64,000 nt of DNA from Lepas anatifera (taxonomy: Eukaryota; Arthropoda; Thecostraca; Lepadidae): contig JAOTON010001929.1 of NCBI GenBank assembly GCA_034440635.1, positions 496,001 to 560,000 of the forward strand, read 5' to 3'. Shown here in pieces: positions 32,915 through 45,642 of this stretch. Made by a program: the position numbers and the translations under genes. Within the stretch, counting starts at the first letter, position 1, and each line of letters opens with the position of its first letter. The notes below the pieces were generated by a model. That model was given only the letters and a program-made list of their open reading frames with translations. It did no database searches and was not told the DNA's origin.

Positions 32915-34007
32915 ATATAAAAATTATGCGCTAGGTAATTTTGTGTTTCTTTTTATTTTCCGTTCTGAAAGAAGGCATATACAAGAAAGATATGAAGAAA
33001 TCGGGAGTGCAACAAGAAAGGCCCTAAGAGAATACCGAATTATGGACAGCCCCTTCCTTCCTCTTTCGGGTGTTTTATTTTTTTATCACAAGACCAACTT
33101 GTGACGGGATATCTTAAATATTGTAGAGCCAATGAACTTATAAAGTTCATAAAGCAGGCTTGTCCCTCACACTTTTGCATTTCGCTAACTCTATCACCCT
33201 TCCACTGACCATTGGCTCCTAACCGGTGTAAAGTTTTGAGACAAAGACTAGCGGGCTGCTTCGCATGATACATCGCAATTGAGGTCAAATTGTACGCCCT
33301 TAAGTCATGAGGTCATCCTCCAGGTCAAGTCAAAGATATGATGTTTGGTCATCGCGGTAAGCTTTGCTACTCTGGCTGCTGTTGATAGAAATATATCATA
33401 AATGGTCACATATAGACGACAATATAACCATCACTGTGATCAGACCATATGTGCGCTCTGATTCATATATCAAACACTTGTCATACCTGGGAGGTGAGGT
33501 AAAAAAAATCACATGTAGTCCACTGTCAACGTCCCCGCAACTTTTCACTTATGTAGGTTAATTGTGAATGCTAAATTCATATTCAGCACTGAAAATAACA
33601 GTACTTGTTTCACCCCCCAATTTTGGTTTTATTCCCAAAAATATCCATATGCAAGGTACAATAGTAAAGCACCCATAGGGGTTATCAAAAGGTCATTAAA
33701 TACCCAGCAAGGTAGGGAAGTTTGGTGAAAGTCCCAAAAGATAACCAAAGGTCACAGAAGGTGAAACGGGACCACAGCAAGAATTAAATTGAAACTTCAT
33801 CCATGAGAACGCAGCAGGAAGTCCAAAAGTCGGAAATACATATGGTATTCTTCCAGAAATGACGCCACAGCTCGATGGCCTGATATAAACAGAGCCTGCC
33901 TGATTTTTTCTATAAACATGTGCAATGGGCTCAGCTATGCAAAGTAGCGTGAGTTTCGCTGCAGCCCCACCCGGGCCCTAAAAACCCTTAGTGGGGTTGC
34001 AACAATC
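32915..34007. other. Unassigned
   Basis: A patch of AGGTCA-like hexamers at about 33280-33340 may be a fragment of the TTAA superfamily. No gene recognised. Confidence 0.35.
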
Positions 34008-34064
34008 CTCCCCCTGTGGTTGTGAAACTACGTTTTGGAGGTGGAGAGGTACCCACAGGGGGAG
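34008..34064. repeat. 12-bp inverted repeat
   Basis: CTCCCCCTGTGG at 34008-34019 and its complement at 34053-34064 enclose a 33-nt loop. Confidence 0.75.
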
Positions 34065-34704
34065 ACATAAGCCATGCTTTCGAGGCTGATTAAAAACATG
34101 ATGAAATACCTCCTCTCGATATAATACCGGTACATATAGTCAAAAGTCAGAGATGCATACATGCATCAATGCATAGTGCAACAGTCAGAGATGCGTACAA
34201 GGTCGAATAGAATGATGTCGAATGAAGGAAAGTTCACCTATTTTAAAGAAAATCAGCTAGATTTTGGGGACAGGGGAACGGCTAGGCCTACCTGCCAAGT
34301 CCAGAGTGATTGCACCCCTCCCTTCCCATCCTACTGCCTCCTATTGAGGCCTAAAACGGTAATTTACAGGTCCCTGGTACGTGCTAGTTATCAAGCAAGA
34401 TATCTCAGCTGAAATAATGACGACGACAAAACACATAAATACCCATAGCCATAACTTTTCGCCGACATTTATATCAGTTGTGTTCAGAATGGATTTATGA
34501 CCTACTGCTGACATTTCGACACGCAAGCATAACTCCCGAAATCGTGACATCATGCAGTAAATTTTATTTTCATATCAGGCTGTTCACTCGAGAAGCCAAA
34601 CGCGCCAATCCAAATAAACTCCCTCAACGTTGACCTCGGTTTAAATCTTTGTGAGAATGCGTGTACAAAATAAGTAAATTTCAGGCTTAAAACCGACGGA
34701 AACT

Positions 34705-35723
34705 TTAACACGCGCCCCGCTGGGGTCCCTTGCATGACGCGCCCCGCTGGGGTGGCGTTTTTTGCCCCCTCCGTAGCTCGTTCCCCACGAAAGCTAAAGG
34801 AAAATTACGGGGGGCGTTCGAAAGCTTTTGACATGACAAAGAGATTTTATACAAATAATTTTTATGTCAGGTCAATGTCGAGGTCAGCATAGGTCAAAGA
34901 AGGCTCCATAGGCTTACAACAGGGCAGGATACGTTTCCTTATCTAGATACGCCCTCAGGGGAGCTAGATCAAATATTTATGCATCATTGGATTCCTCTCA
35001 TCGTGGCAAATCGAATGGTGTATAATATGATTTTTCTAGGTCAAATAGTCAAAATGACCTGACCTCGACCTAGGTCAGAGTCACAGAGTGACCTGGTATG
35101 GTCATTTTGCATATCAATCGACTCCCCGTGACAATATAAGCACAATGCAAGCAAAATGGGAGCTTTATCTCAATTCAGTGACAAGTTATTGGCAAAACAA
35201 TCACTCTCTGCTCCCGTGACCTGATATGACCTTTAAGAGGTCAGATGCTCAAAAACTCAATGCTATGGTCAAGATCGTGGCAAGAATAGACGGTTCGAGG
35301 ATTTTCAGCTTTATCTATCCAGTATTTACTGAAAACAAGCCCATTCTTTTTTCACCATAGACTTATAATGGGGTGACCAAAAATTGACCCCACCTTAGGT
35401 CAGTAATATCAAAATTCTGAGATAGCAAATTTGTAGACCCTAATAACCTCATCGTATTGTGGAAGTTTCAAACTGATCGGTTTGCTAATGTTCCCTGGGC
35501 GTTGCTTCAAACTCTTAATTTTAGGTTTTGAGGTTGGGTCACTTGACCCTGAATAGCTCCTTGACCTGACATGACCGTAACTCAAAAATTTGTTCAGATG
35601 TGTAAAATTAATCAGGAATAAGGTACTGTGAGTTTCGTTGTTATGCGTCTCTCGGTTTTTTAGCTATCTGGGGAAAACCAGGAGAGGGGGGCGAATTTTG
35701 CCCCCCAGCGGGGCGCGTGTTAA
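34705..35723 (+). mobile_element. TTAA element, family F copy 1
   Basis: 1019 bp from TTAACACGCGCCCCGCTGGG to CAGCGGGGCGCGTGTTAA. The CGCGCCCCGCTGGGG unit is doubled on the left and single on the right. The right end has the imperfect palindrome GGGGGGCGAATTTTGCCCCC. Internal to the single end is GATAGCTAAAAAACCGAG (reverse strand), matching the GATAGCAGAAAAAC block of A and B. Many AGGTCA/TGACCT hexamers. No ORF. Confidence 0.85.
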
Positions 35724-36263
35724 TGACCTAAAAATAGTCCGAGACTCCGCAGAGCTTAACTACTTCGTTTCAAATACCATTTGAGTGCTTTAAAACTTGT
35801 TTTCAACGTCTAACACGTAAAATCTTATGGAATAAAGTGCGTGCCTTTTACAAAGGATGCTATCAAAGGGCCCTCAGTTGCAGCGAAATTAAGCAATCAA
35901 ACTAGGCCAGCGTACTGCAGCCGGTCCCTGCTTTCAAATGCATACTTTTCCGCCGCGATGGGTCCGTATGTTGAAGAATAAACCTCACTTTGCATGTGAA
36001 TTACCCCATAAAGCCCGACATCCACCGACTTCAAAATAATACGAGGACAGGAAATGCGTCAAAGGAGAAATGTTTACTCACTCCGCTTAGCAACGCAACT
36101 AGTTTTTTTTCTGCATAGTACTGGGTTGTTTCAGGCGTGACACAAAGCTAGCTAAATAAAGCTATCGACCGTACGGCAAAAGACTGATGATTAAGTCCTC
36201 GAAAGTATTGTAACAATTAAACTACATATTGTATGTATTAGGATAAAGGTCACATCGAAAGAA
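35724..36263. other. No recognisable feature
   Basis: No supported exon or element end. Confidence 0.4.
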
Positions 36264-36366
36264 TTCTACTTAATAATGATAATGATAATGACAAAAGTAA
36301 TAATAATGTTGATGATAATATTAATAATAATATAATGGTAATAGAATAATAATAATAATAATAGCA
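36264..36366. repeat. Imperfect (AAT)n/(GAT)n microsatellite
   Basis: AATAATGATAATGATAATG-type sequence over about 100 bp. Confidence 0.9.
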
Positions 36367-36449
36367 CAGAAATAAAGAGACGCAGAGTAACACAACTTAC
36401 AGTACCTTATTACTGATTGATTGCGTGCATCTGACCAAATTGTTAAGCT

Positions 36450-37376
36450 CAGCTCATATCAGGTCAAATAATTATTCAAGGTCAAGTGACCCAGCCTCAA
36501 GACCCAAAATCACGAGCTTAAAGAGGCGCCTTAAATATCTTTAAACCCATCAATTGAAAGCTTTCCGAATATAACGAGGTCATTAGGATCTATATGTCTG
36601 TTATCTCGGAATTTTTATATTGTTGACCTAAGACAGGCTTATTTTTGGGTTTCCCCAATTCAAGTCTATGGTGAAAAATTTAAGGATTATTTTCCAGTAA
36701 TATTGGAAAGATCAACTTGAAAGTCTCAATAACATGCATTCTCACCACATTCTTGACCATTTATTTAGTTTTTTACTTTTTGATCTCTCAAATGTCATGT
36801 AAGGAGTTCTCATGAGCATACAGTGGGTATGTTGTCAATGCCTTCGCCACTGGATGGAGGTAGAACTTTCATTTTGATTTCATCGTGTTTATCCTATCAC
36901 GGGAAGTCGATTGATATGTAATACCAAGTTATCATGATATGACTACACCAAGATACACCAAGATCACCAAGATCATGATATGACTACACCAAGTTATCAC
37001 GTCACTCTGACCCAGCGTGAGGTCATGTGACTTTCCCCATTTGACCTAGCAATAGGTAAATTATACATCATTCGATATGTCACGATGAAAGGTTGCTGTA
37101 GCTCGGCTCAGTAATAATATTTAAGAATAAATCTACAATGCCCTGTTGTAAGTCTGCGGAACCTTCCTTGGACTCTGGTGACCTCAATATTGACCTGACA
37201 TAAAAATAGTTTGAATAATTTCGCTTTCTCTCGTCAAAAACTTTCAAATGCCGTCAGTAATTTTGTTTTAGCCTTTCCAGGAAATGAGATACCGAGGGAG
37301 GAGGCGAAATAACCCCCTCCCCAGCGGAGCGCGTCATGCCAGGCACCCCAGCAGTGCACGGCTTAAGGTTCTTTGA
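36450..37376 (-). mobile_element. TTAA element, family F copy 2 (diverged, left-truncated)
   Basis: The right end, read in reverse, is TTAAGCCGTGCACTGCTGGG then GGCATGACGCGCTCCGCTGG, the doubled F terminus. The left side matches F internally (GGTCAAGTGACCCAGCCTC) but lacks roughly the last 110 bp. A short duplication of ACACCAAGATCACCAAG-like sequence lies at 36940-36985. Confidence 0.65.
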
Positions 37377-37716
37377 TTTGAATCTAAGTTGTGCGGAAAT
37401 TGAATACAAGAGCTTTGGGTAAAATGGGATATGCGAATATCGGTTTCTCGACACGCTCTACAAAACTGCTACCCCAGTTCAAAACCCATTATAAAAATAG
37501 GAAACTGCATTTAAAGTGAGACGAAAGCGTCCACAGAGCCAAAGTATATTTGTCCTTTAGAAGAACGTCAAAATATGTAAGGGTCGGCGATGCAATTTAG
37601 CAGAAGCTCGGGGCTCGGTTTAAGGGATTCAGACACAGGAAAACAACACTGAAGGAGATAGGATTCACTCCGCCGTCACTTCACATATCGAGACCCGCAG
37701 TACGTCAGTCCTAACA

Positions 37717-37876
37717 CAGTGGCGAGTCCAGGCTTCCATTCGGGGGGGCGTAACCATGTCCCACATACACCTCAAATAACCTCTTACTACGTGATTACTG
37801 TGGGCACTCAGCAATTTTGGTGGGAGAAACTTGAGTCCCTTAGCCCCCTCCCCCTCCCATCTTGTATCCGCCACTG
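37717..37876. mobile_element. hAT-like MITE, family I
   Basis: CAGTGGCGAGTCCAGG at the left and TTGTATCCGCCACTG at the right form a terminal inverted repeat. No matching 8-bp duplication. Confidence 0.5.
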
Positions 37877-37919
37877 CCTTCAGCTGGCTGCTGGCCGGCA
37901 GACTCTTTGCGGCCGGATA

Positions 37920-38127
37920 CAGGGGCGTAGCCAGGCTTTCCCTCAGGGGATGGGGGGCAGCGCCCCGAAAAGGGCCCTGCGACAGTGCCAAAAGGGCGCT
38001 GATGGGTAAAAAATGCCCTGCTTGTTAGAGAATCGTGTCCTCAGGGGGACACGATTCTCACGATTCTCTTCGCGGCCTCAGGAGGGGAGGGCGACTGTCC
38101 CTGCCGGCCCCCCTGGCTACGCCCCTG
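37920..38127. mobile_element. hAT-type MITE, family H copy 3
   Basis: CAGGGGCGTAGCCAGG to CTGGCTACGCCCCTG with a perfect 8-bp duplication GCCGGATA (37912-37919, 38128-38135). Confidence 0.9.
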
Positions 38128-38428
38128 GCCGGATATGGCCAGCCAAGACCACTGCCAGCAGACAGGGGCCACAGCGCAGCCACAGAACGACTGCCACCGT
38201 CACAGTAGTGCGTTGCAATCCAACGCTATATATGGGTCCAGGTTATTGACAACAGGACAACTGCAGTGAGCACCAAGCCCCCGGGCGGTCAATGAGCGGT
38301 CAATGTTGGGATATCAGACTTTGCTGTGTTGTTTGGGCTATTATGAGGTGTGATTGTGGGTGTAGTGGTGTTTGGATTTTTTGGGTTGTCCCTGCTCCTG
38401 CCGTTACATCTGGCTCACCTCGGTGTGA

Positions 38429-38573
<145 letters not shown>

Positions 38574-39968
38574 CGCAAAAGGATAGGTTCACCTTTCGCC
38601 TTGGATCTGTCCCTGGAGTAAAGGTGTCACAAAAGGAATCCGTCACTGCCAGTCTCCAGCACCTATGAGTGCTTCTGGTTGACTAGCACCGAACATTCAT
38701 GGGCCTAGAATATCAAGTTTGTTCACGTATAAGTGCCTGTCAGATTTTTTCTGACGGTGTTAAGCTAATGGTAATTTTGAATAAAGAATGTCCAAATTAA
38801 AAAAATCTACGAATTCCATGCAGTAACTGTTTTCCCACGCCCGCACAACACTTGACTCCCCATAAGCTTAAGCTGTAAAATGCCTCAGGCGTTGCGGCAA
38901 TGACGTCAGCATCGCATGTTGCCAGGCAACTTAAGCAGTGGCTGTCATATATCGATGCTTGAAACATCCGTACACTCATGAAGCGCTGTTGCTCCATAAA
39001 AGGTGGGTTTTGAAACATGGGAAATATGCTAGCGTTGTGGGGTGGTTCCGTATGCTCTGCCACCAGATAACTCAGTTTAAAACGTACCCGTAAAGGTGTC
39101 ATTTCCCTGTTGCGGAGATGTCCAAATTTGGCGATAATGTGTTATTTCGCGGGGGTGGGTTCTTCTACCGAATTCGCCAAACCACCACCGCTAATTCCAC
39201 TACCAAGGCTGGCTGAAACCACAACAGCTACTACCACTGCTGTTTCTGAATAGCAAACCCGCTTCCCGCCACTCCTCGGTTCTTTCTTTGCCTCTTTGTA
39301 TTATATACCGCTGCTAAAGTACTAGGTGAAAAACTATCGTAATTATTCTGTTTGAATGAATGTTAAGGAAAACTACTGCTTAAAGAGGACGCAACATATT
39401 GGTGCAACTCTTGCCTAAAGTGGCTTTAGGGGTAATCTATGGTGAAAATGATGGGTTTCCCTTATTTGTGCTGAACATAGGTAATAGGCCCAATATTTCG
39501 TTTTCTTTAATTTTCCTCTGTTAGCATAAGAAGTCTCCATACCCAGTCACCCTTTGCCCAGAGTTCACAACTAGCGGAGTAGTGTATTTTATGCAACGGT
39601 TCAGGTGGCTCTGGTATTTGGTATACCTCGTGGAATCTGCGATAGAAAACTGAACACGGAAGTGATTTCGTTTCCAGGGCCGTTCAGCGTGAGAGACTCT
39701 GTCTGTCTGCTCTTCCGCTTGTTGCATTTCCAAGATTGTGTTGACGGGTTTTGCTCGGATATGTATTCATGCATCCCGCTCAGTTTTCTAGCTCTGATTC
39801 GAAGCAGAAGACCAAATAGTATCAGATCCTTTTATATCAACCTGTTTGCTACAGCACCGCGCAACTAATCAAGTGCCACAAATATGGCAGACGGTGCTTA
39901 TAAAAGCAAACATATTAAAATCCGGGACTGAAATACTAGATCCCGCATGTAACTGTGTGCTGCTCCGT
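38574..39968. other. No recognisable feature
   Basis: Would be upstream intron or intergenic sequence of the exon at 40413. No further exon could be supported. Confidence 0.35.
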
Positions 39969-40375
39969 CTCACTCGCTCACTCACTCACTTACTCACTCA
40001 CTCACTCACTCACTCACTCACTCACTCACTCACTCACTCGCTCACTCACTCGCTCACTCACTCACTCACTCACTCGCCCACTCACTCACTCACTCACTCA
40101 CTCACTCACTCACTCACTCACTCACTCACTCAGTCAGTCAGTCACTCACTCGCCCACTCACTCACTCAGTCAGTCAGTCACTCACTCGCCCACTCACTCA
40201 CTCACACACTCACTCGCCCACCCACCCACCCACCTACTCACTCACTCACTCACTCACTCACTCACTCACTCACTCACTCGCCCACTCACTCACTCACTCA
40301 CTCACTCACTCACTCACTCACTCACTCACTCACTCACTCACTCACTCACTCACTCTCTCTCTCTCTCTCTCTCTC
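39969..40375. repeat. (ACTC)n microsatellite grading into (CT)n
   Basis: Nearly 390 bp of ACTC with CGCC, CAGT and CACC variants, then (CT)11 at about 40354-40375. It ends 37 bp upstream of the splice acceptor of the exon at 40413, so it supplies pyrimidine-rich sequence to that intron end. Confidence 0.98.
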
Positions 40376-40412
40376 CGTTGTATGCATATGACGACTGTCC
40401 TGTCTGTTGCAG

Positions 40413-40492
40413 AATTCACCACCGAGAGGCGGCAATTACTGGAGTATGCTCTTCCAGAGCTTCAGCAGCGATTTCTGCCGCAGGCAGTCGAG
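40413..40492 (+). CDS. Candidate internal exon of an unidentified (possibly NACHT/WD-repeat type) gene
   Basis: An 80-nt exon with an acceptor (CTGTCTGTTGCAG, ending 40412) and a donor (GAG then GTTAGTAT, from 40493). It reads FTTERRQLLEYALPELQQRF followed by LPQAVE, entering in phase 1 and leaving in phase 0. Codon sense is good and there is no stop. The pattern ER-x-x-LL-x-x-x-x-P-x-L resembles the N-terminal segment of NWD1/NPHP3-type proteins, in which an approximate F..ER..L....FP.L..........VD precedes a NACHT domain. This is a resemblance recalled from memory and needs a search. No neighbouring exons were found, so it may belong to a long-intron gene or be a pseudogene fragment. Confidence 0.45.
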
Positions 40493-41414
40493 GTTAGTAT
40501 TATGGCACCGAGCCAGAGTTTAGAAACATCTCGGCGAGTGTTTCTCAAACTTTCATCGGCTCCTCTCTCTTGTGTAAGAGGCAGACTGGAATTAACTGCC
40601 CTTGTAGCCCCCCGAGCCTGGATATAGGTATCATAAACACGAATGTCGTGCATGCTTTTGGAACGGTTTCAGCTTCTCTCCATACGATGGATTTCTAACT
40701 TCCTCTAGCTAAGATTTCCTACTGACTGATCAGTAGTTCGTGTGGTAGCCGACGAGTAAAAATTAGCATTATTACCTCACTGGAAACGCACATTCTGCTC
40801 ATAGAATCATAATCTTCCACAGCACTAGAAATTATATTCAAAGTTGACATGTTTCCTTTGTTAACAACAGTATGGGCACGTCAGTTCCCGATCACTAAGC
40901 GCCATGATGTGGCGTCACTTGACTAACAGATCATCCTTTTAACAAATCTTCACCAATGAAAATTTGACCTAGTTTGGAAGTTTGTTGGTAGCTCAAGAGG
41001 CGCAATAGTCATCTAGGCACTGGGAAATTGTTTCCATCTTTGGTGTTTTTGTTGGGGAAGATGGGTCTAAAATTGTCAAGTTCTGATTCATTTGATATTG
41101 GAAATGTTTATAGAACAAGGCCCTCCAAGTACTGGTAAAATATTGTATTAATATTGTCATTATGGGCACATACCATTCATTTTTGGCAATGAGTGCTTCT
41201 CATGATATTAATGTTTTGATTATTAAGAGCCAAAAAATGGAAAGCACCTATCAAGTGAATAATAAATGCAAGATGTATTGAAACGGAATACAATCGGATT
41301 TGTAATTCATTAGTATTACGTAGTGGAACTAAAAAATATTTGATCTCGGAAGGCATAATATTGCGCAAACAGGACCCTTAGATTCTTGTGAACGTACCTT
41401 GTAGTATGGGTCCC
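40493..41414. other. Possible intron, nothing else recognised
   Basis: AT-rich; no second exon or element end identified before the B element at 41415. Confidence 0.35.
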
Positions 41415-42259
41415 GTAACACGCGCATTGACGGGGGGCGGTACCCGCCCCCTCGAGTTTTTCGGAGATAGCAGAAAAACGGCGGCGCATAGCGCCGCCGT
41501 ACTTGGTATACCTTTTCCCTCATCATTTTTACAACTTCTGTGAAAATTTTAAGGTTAGAACATCTCAGGTCAGGTCACCAGTACAGGTCAAGTGACCCGA
41601 CCTCAAAAAAAGTTTAAGATAGCATAAGTCGGAGCAGGATAAACTTATCCGATTGAAACTCACATCACATAATGGCCCCACCGAGTTCTCTAAAATATGT
41701 TCCGGTATTTTTGATATCGATGACCCTAAGGTCAGGTACAAGGCATGACCTCTCCATTGGAAATACATAGGAAACATGGTTTTTACGGAATAACTCAGTA
41801 ACGGATGGTGATAGAGCATTTATTTTAGCTGCATTAGACTCGCCTGGACTTTGCGGTTCTAATGATATGCATTTTATATAATTTTACCCTGACCTGACCT
41901 CAGGTCAGGTCAAATCCTTGATTTGACCTAGCAAGGCAAATTATACATCATTTGATTCGGCTTGCTAAGAGGATTCATATAGTTCAAGTCGTTTTGCTCT
42001 ATCTTTACTTGTTCAGATTTCATGGCCGAAAAACTGAATTTACATGTTATCCCTATGACGGGCATGTTTTGACCTCTCGTGACCTTAAATGTGACCTGAC
42101 AAAAAAATGGTTCAAATGATTTCGATGGAGAAGTGGATGGGCAACCCAACGCCGTTTACCGTTTTTCGCTACCTACCGTGGTTCTCGAGATCTTAGGGGG
42201 CGGGTACCCGCCCCCGTCAATGCGAAGGTGGCTCAGACCCCCGTCAATGCGCGTGTTAA
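41415..42259 (-). mobile_element. TTAA element, family B copy 3
   Basis: 845 bp. The left end GTAACACGCGCATTGACGGG has lost the first T of TTAA. The right end has the doubled unit and ends GCGCGTGTTAA at 42259. That final TTAA is also the first TTAA of element A3. Hairpin GGCGGCGCATAGCGCCGCC lies near the left end. Confidence 0.85.
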
Positions 42260-43286
42260 CCCTCGCCCCACCGGGGGCCATCGATGGCCCCCTAAGGTTT
42301 TTCCGGGATAGCAGAAAAACCACGGGGCGCAGCACCGCGGTTGAGGGCTCTACCTCTCACTGCATCATTTTCCCATCATCCCTGAAAATTTTTACCCCGG
42401 GTCACCCAAGGTCAGGTCACCAGACGAGGTCAACCAAGGTCACCTCACTTCACCTTTAGAGCTCTGTAAGAGCTACATTTCAAAGTCGATCAATTTGAAA
42501 CTTCCTACACTTCATAACCCCTCCAGGGTCTATAAGGTGTATATCCAGGATTTTTCGATTTCGTGCCCTGAGGTCAGGTCACGAGGCGACCTCTCCCATT
42601 GGAAAAGCATGGGGAAAAGTTGTTTCATGATATAAAAGCCACAAAAATGATTGCAAATACTCAGACTGCTCAGAACAACGTTTTTGGACTCCCTTTCACG
42701 GATCCCAGGAGTCATATTTGCCCTTTGACTTTTCCAAGGTCATCCTAGGTCACCAGGGGTCAAAAACAGTATTTTGACAATAACTTTTGACCTAATTAAG
42801 CTAGAGCGGTGAAACAAACACCATCGTGTTTGTCTTGTCACTGGCTTTCATTTGATATACGGCAAGGTCACTTTTTGACCTTTCGTGACCTCAGGTCATA
42901 TTAGGTCATGAGGTGACCTCTGGAGGTCAAACCACTGGCAGGAGGTCTTTACGTTCCACATAGCGGAAAAAGTACTGGCAATTTGCTATCAAATGTACTT
43001 TACCAGGCCTCAATAGCTCTAATGACATAAGAGTTATGCCCAGTTTGCTTAATCATTGCATATTTGAGTGAAAATAGCCGATCTTGACCTAATTTGACCT
43101 CTGGAAGTCAAACCATTGACCTGAGCACTAAAACATGCGAAGTAATATCTTACTGAATTCACGCGAGCTTTCTATTGCACTTCGCAGATTTGCGCTAACG
43201 CCCATATTTTCGGAGTTAGAGGGGGGCCATCGATGGCCCCCGGTGGGGCGAAGGTGGCGCCGGACCCCCGGTGGGGCGCGGGTTAA
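42256..43286 (-). mobile_element. TTAA element, family A copy 3
   Basis: 1031 bp, TTAACCCTCGCCCCACCGGG to CCCCCGGTGGGGCGCGGGTT(AA). Single unit on the left, doubled on the right, GGGGGCCATCGATGGCCCCC palindromes at both ends. It shares its left TTAA with B3 and its right TTAA with C3. Confidence 0.9.
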
Positions 43287-43737
43287 AGGGAATGTGGAAC
43301 CTTCATAACATCATCTTAACTTAGATAGCCAAGTTGTAAAGCATGCCGGAAAGCCCGGTACTTAATATATCATTTGTGTTGCAACTAAAAATTTCCGTGG
43401 AGAAAAGTTAAAAACCTACCTGAAATGTACCCTACATGTACCCTTAGCAGCAGGCCACAGTTGACAGCTGTTGGTGTGGCAACATATGCTGACGTCACGG
43501 TGAGTATCAGCCAATTGAAGCCCTTGCAGCCTGTGGAATATGGTAGTAGTTGCCAGATCATGACGTGATCTACAGCAGAGGTTTATTTTTCACCCTAGAG
43601 GAGCATTTCAAAAATAAAGATATTGAGCTCATTGTACATTTTTAGAGAAATCATGGACGTTTTTATTATTTTCGGCTAAAAATGCCCCTAAGTACACTAA
43701 ATTTCTGGATTTGACTAGGCTGCCACATTCCCTTTAA
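43283..43737 (-). mobile_element. TTAA MITE, family C copy 3
   Basis: 455 bp, TTAAAGGGAATGTGGAACC to GCCACATTCCCTTTAA. Contains CTGACGTCACGGTGAGTATC and AGCCAATTGAAGCCC like the other copies. Third member of the B-A-C chain. Confidence 0.88.
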
Positions 43738-44257
43738 AACAGGCAGGTGTTCATACCCGGCAGTCGGTTCTCACGAGAACCCTGTTTCAAGTTCCACACA
43801 AAACTGCTCCATTCAGCGAGGCTCAAAACGACCTGTCTGTTGCCGCTGCCCAGGGAATTTCATTCTCTGACAGCGTCAGAAATTGGATTCCAAATGCAGA
43901 TGCTTGAGATGAGTTTTGGCCATGTGAGCGGGAACCCAGGTGAACTTTAGAAACATCAAGTCTTAACAACAGCTTAATTTGCAATCATGGAATAATTCCC
44001 CGCGTTATCATGCTGACACGATCTAGGCTCATACCTGCGACATCACAATAGAGCATTATGAAATAAAATGTTACCGTGATTAGAATGTGGTTTCCTACAA
44101 GCCATGCGATATAGCCAAGACGCTGCAGCGCCCCAAAACCACAAAACGCACTCCTACAAGCCATGTTACATTGCTAAAATAACAATCAATGCAGATTGTA
44201 CCTTCATAGCTCTTCTTTTGGGAATTATTATGTCATAGGACTTTCAGATTTTCCTTT

Positions 44258-45286
44258 TTAATCCGCGCCCTACCGGGGGTCCGGCGTCACCTTCACCCCA
44301 CCGGGGGCATCGATGGCCCCCTCTAACTCCGAAAATATGAGGGTTAGCAAAAATCTGCAAAGTGCATTAGAATGCTTGGGTGAATTCAGCAAGAAAGCGA
44401 TTCACATTTTTAAGCGATCAGGTCAATGGTTTGACCTCCAGAGGTCAAGTTAGGTCACGATAGACTATTTTCACTCAAATATGCATTGCTTAAGCAAACT
44501 GGGCATAACTCTTATTGCAATTAGAGCTATTGAGATCTGGTAAAGTACATTTGATAGGACAATTCCAGAGCCTTTTCCACTATGTGGAACGTGATGACCT
44601 CCGGCCAGTGGTTTGACCTCCAGAGGTCACCTCGTGTCCTAATATGAACTGAGGTCACGAAAGATCAAAAAGTGACCTTGCCGTATATCGAAAGAAAGCC
44701 AGTGGCAAGACAAACACGATGGTGTTTGTTTCAGCGCTCTAGTTTAATTAGGTAAAAAATTATTTTCAAAACACTGTTTTTGGCCCTAGGTGACCTTGGA
44801 TGACCTTGAAGAGGTCAAAGGGCAAATATGACCCTCGGGAATCCGTGAAAGGGTGTCTGAGAACGCTTTTTCAAGCACGCTGAGGATTTCACATCATTTT
44901 TGTGACTTTTAAATCATAAGACAGCTTTCCCCATGCTTTTTCAATGGGAGAGGTCACCTCGTGACCTGACCCGAGGTCACGAAATCGAAAGATCCCGGAT
45001 ATACATCGTGTAGACCCTGGAGGCGTCATGAAGTGTAGGAAGTTTAAAATTCATCGACTAAGAAATGTAGCTCTTATAGGGCTCAGAAATTGAAGTGAGG
45101 TGACCTTGGTTGACCTCGCCTGGCGACCTGACCTTGGGTGACCCGGGGTAAAAATTTCAGGAATGATGGGAATAAGATGGGGTGAGAGATAGAGCTCTCA
45201 AGCACGGTGCTGCGCCTCGTCGTTTTTCTACTATCCCGAAAAAGCCTTAGGGGGCCATCCATGGCCCTCGGTGGGCCGAGGGTTAA
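44258..45286 (+). mobile_element. TTAA element, family A copy 4
   Basis: 1029 bp from TTAATCCGCGCCCTACCGGG to GTGGGCCGAGGGTTAA. Slightly more diverged than A3 and A5; one palindrome has become CCATCCATGG. Same polarity as A1 and A5. Confidence 0.85.
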
Positions 45287-45484
45287 GAAAAAATACTAAG
45301 TGCGTCTGGCTCAGGTTTTAGCCTGTAGACACCTTTATGAGCTGAGTAATGTGCATATTGTATTGCTGTCTATCGTCGGAACATCTAAATAAGCAAATAC
45401 AGACAAATAGTTGTCTTACCTCATAAACACCGCCCTTTAATGAGGTCGTCTTGTTGGTGATGTCAGAAAAAGATCAACCCGATC

Positions 45485-45642
45485 CAGTGGTGCATACATG
45501 GGGGGGGCTAGGGGCCCAAGCCCCCTCCCCGAAATGTATCAGTGCCTATAGTTAATGCATGGACGTAGGCTGGTTCGATGCAATGGTGGGGAAGCTCGAG
45601 CCCAGAAGCCCCCCCCTAACTGAAGTCCTGGATCCACCACTG
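45485..45642. mobile_element. hAT-type MITE, family J copy 1
   Basis: CAGTGGTGCATACATGG to CTGGATCCACCACTG, 158 bp, with a perfect 8-bp duplication ACCCGATC (45477-45484, 45643-45650). A second copy is at 61548-61707. Confidence 0.9.

Noticed and set aside
39846..40497. Long open frames rich in THSL repeats
   Set aside because: They are translations of the (ACTC)n microsatellite; only the 80-nt segment after the splice acceptor looks coding.
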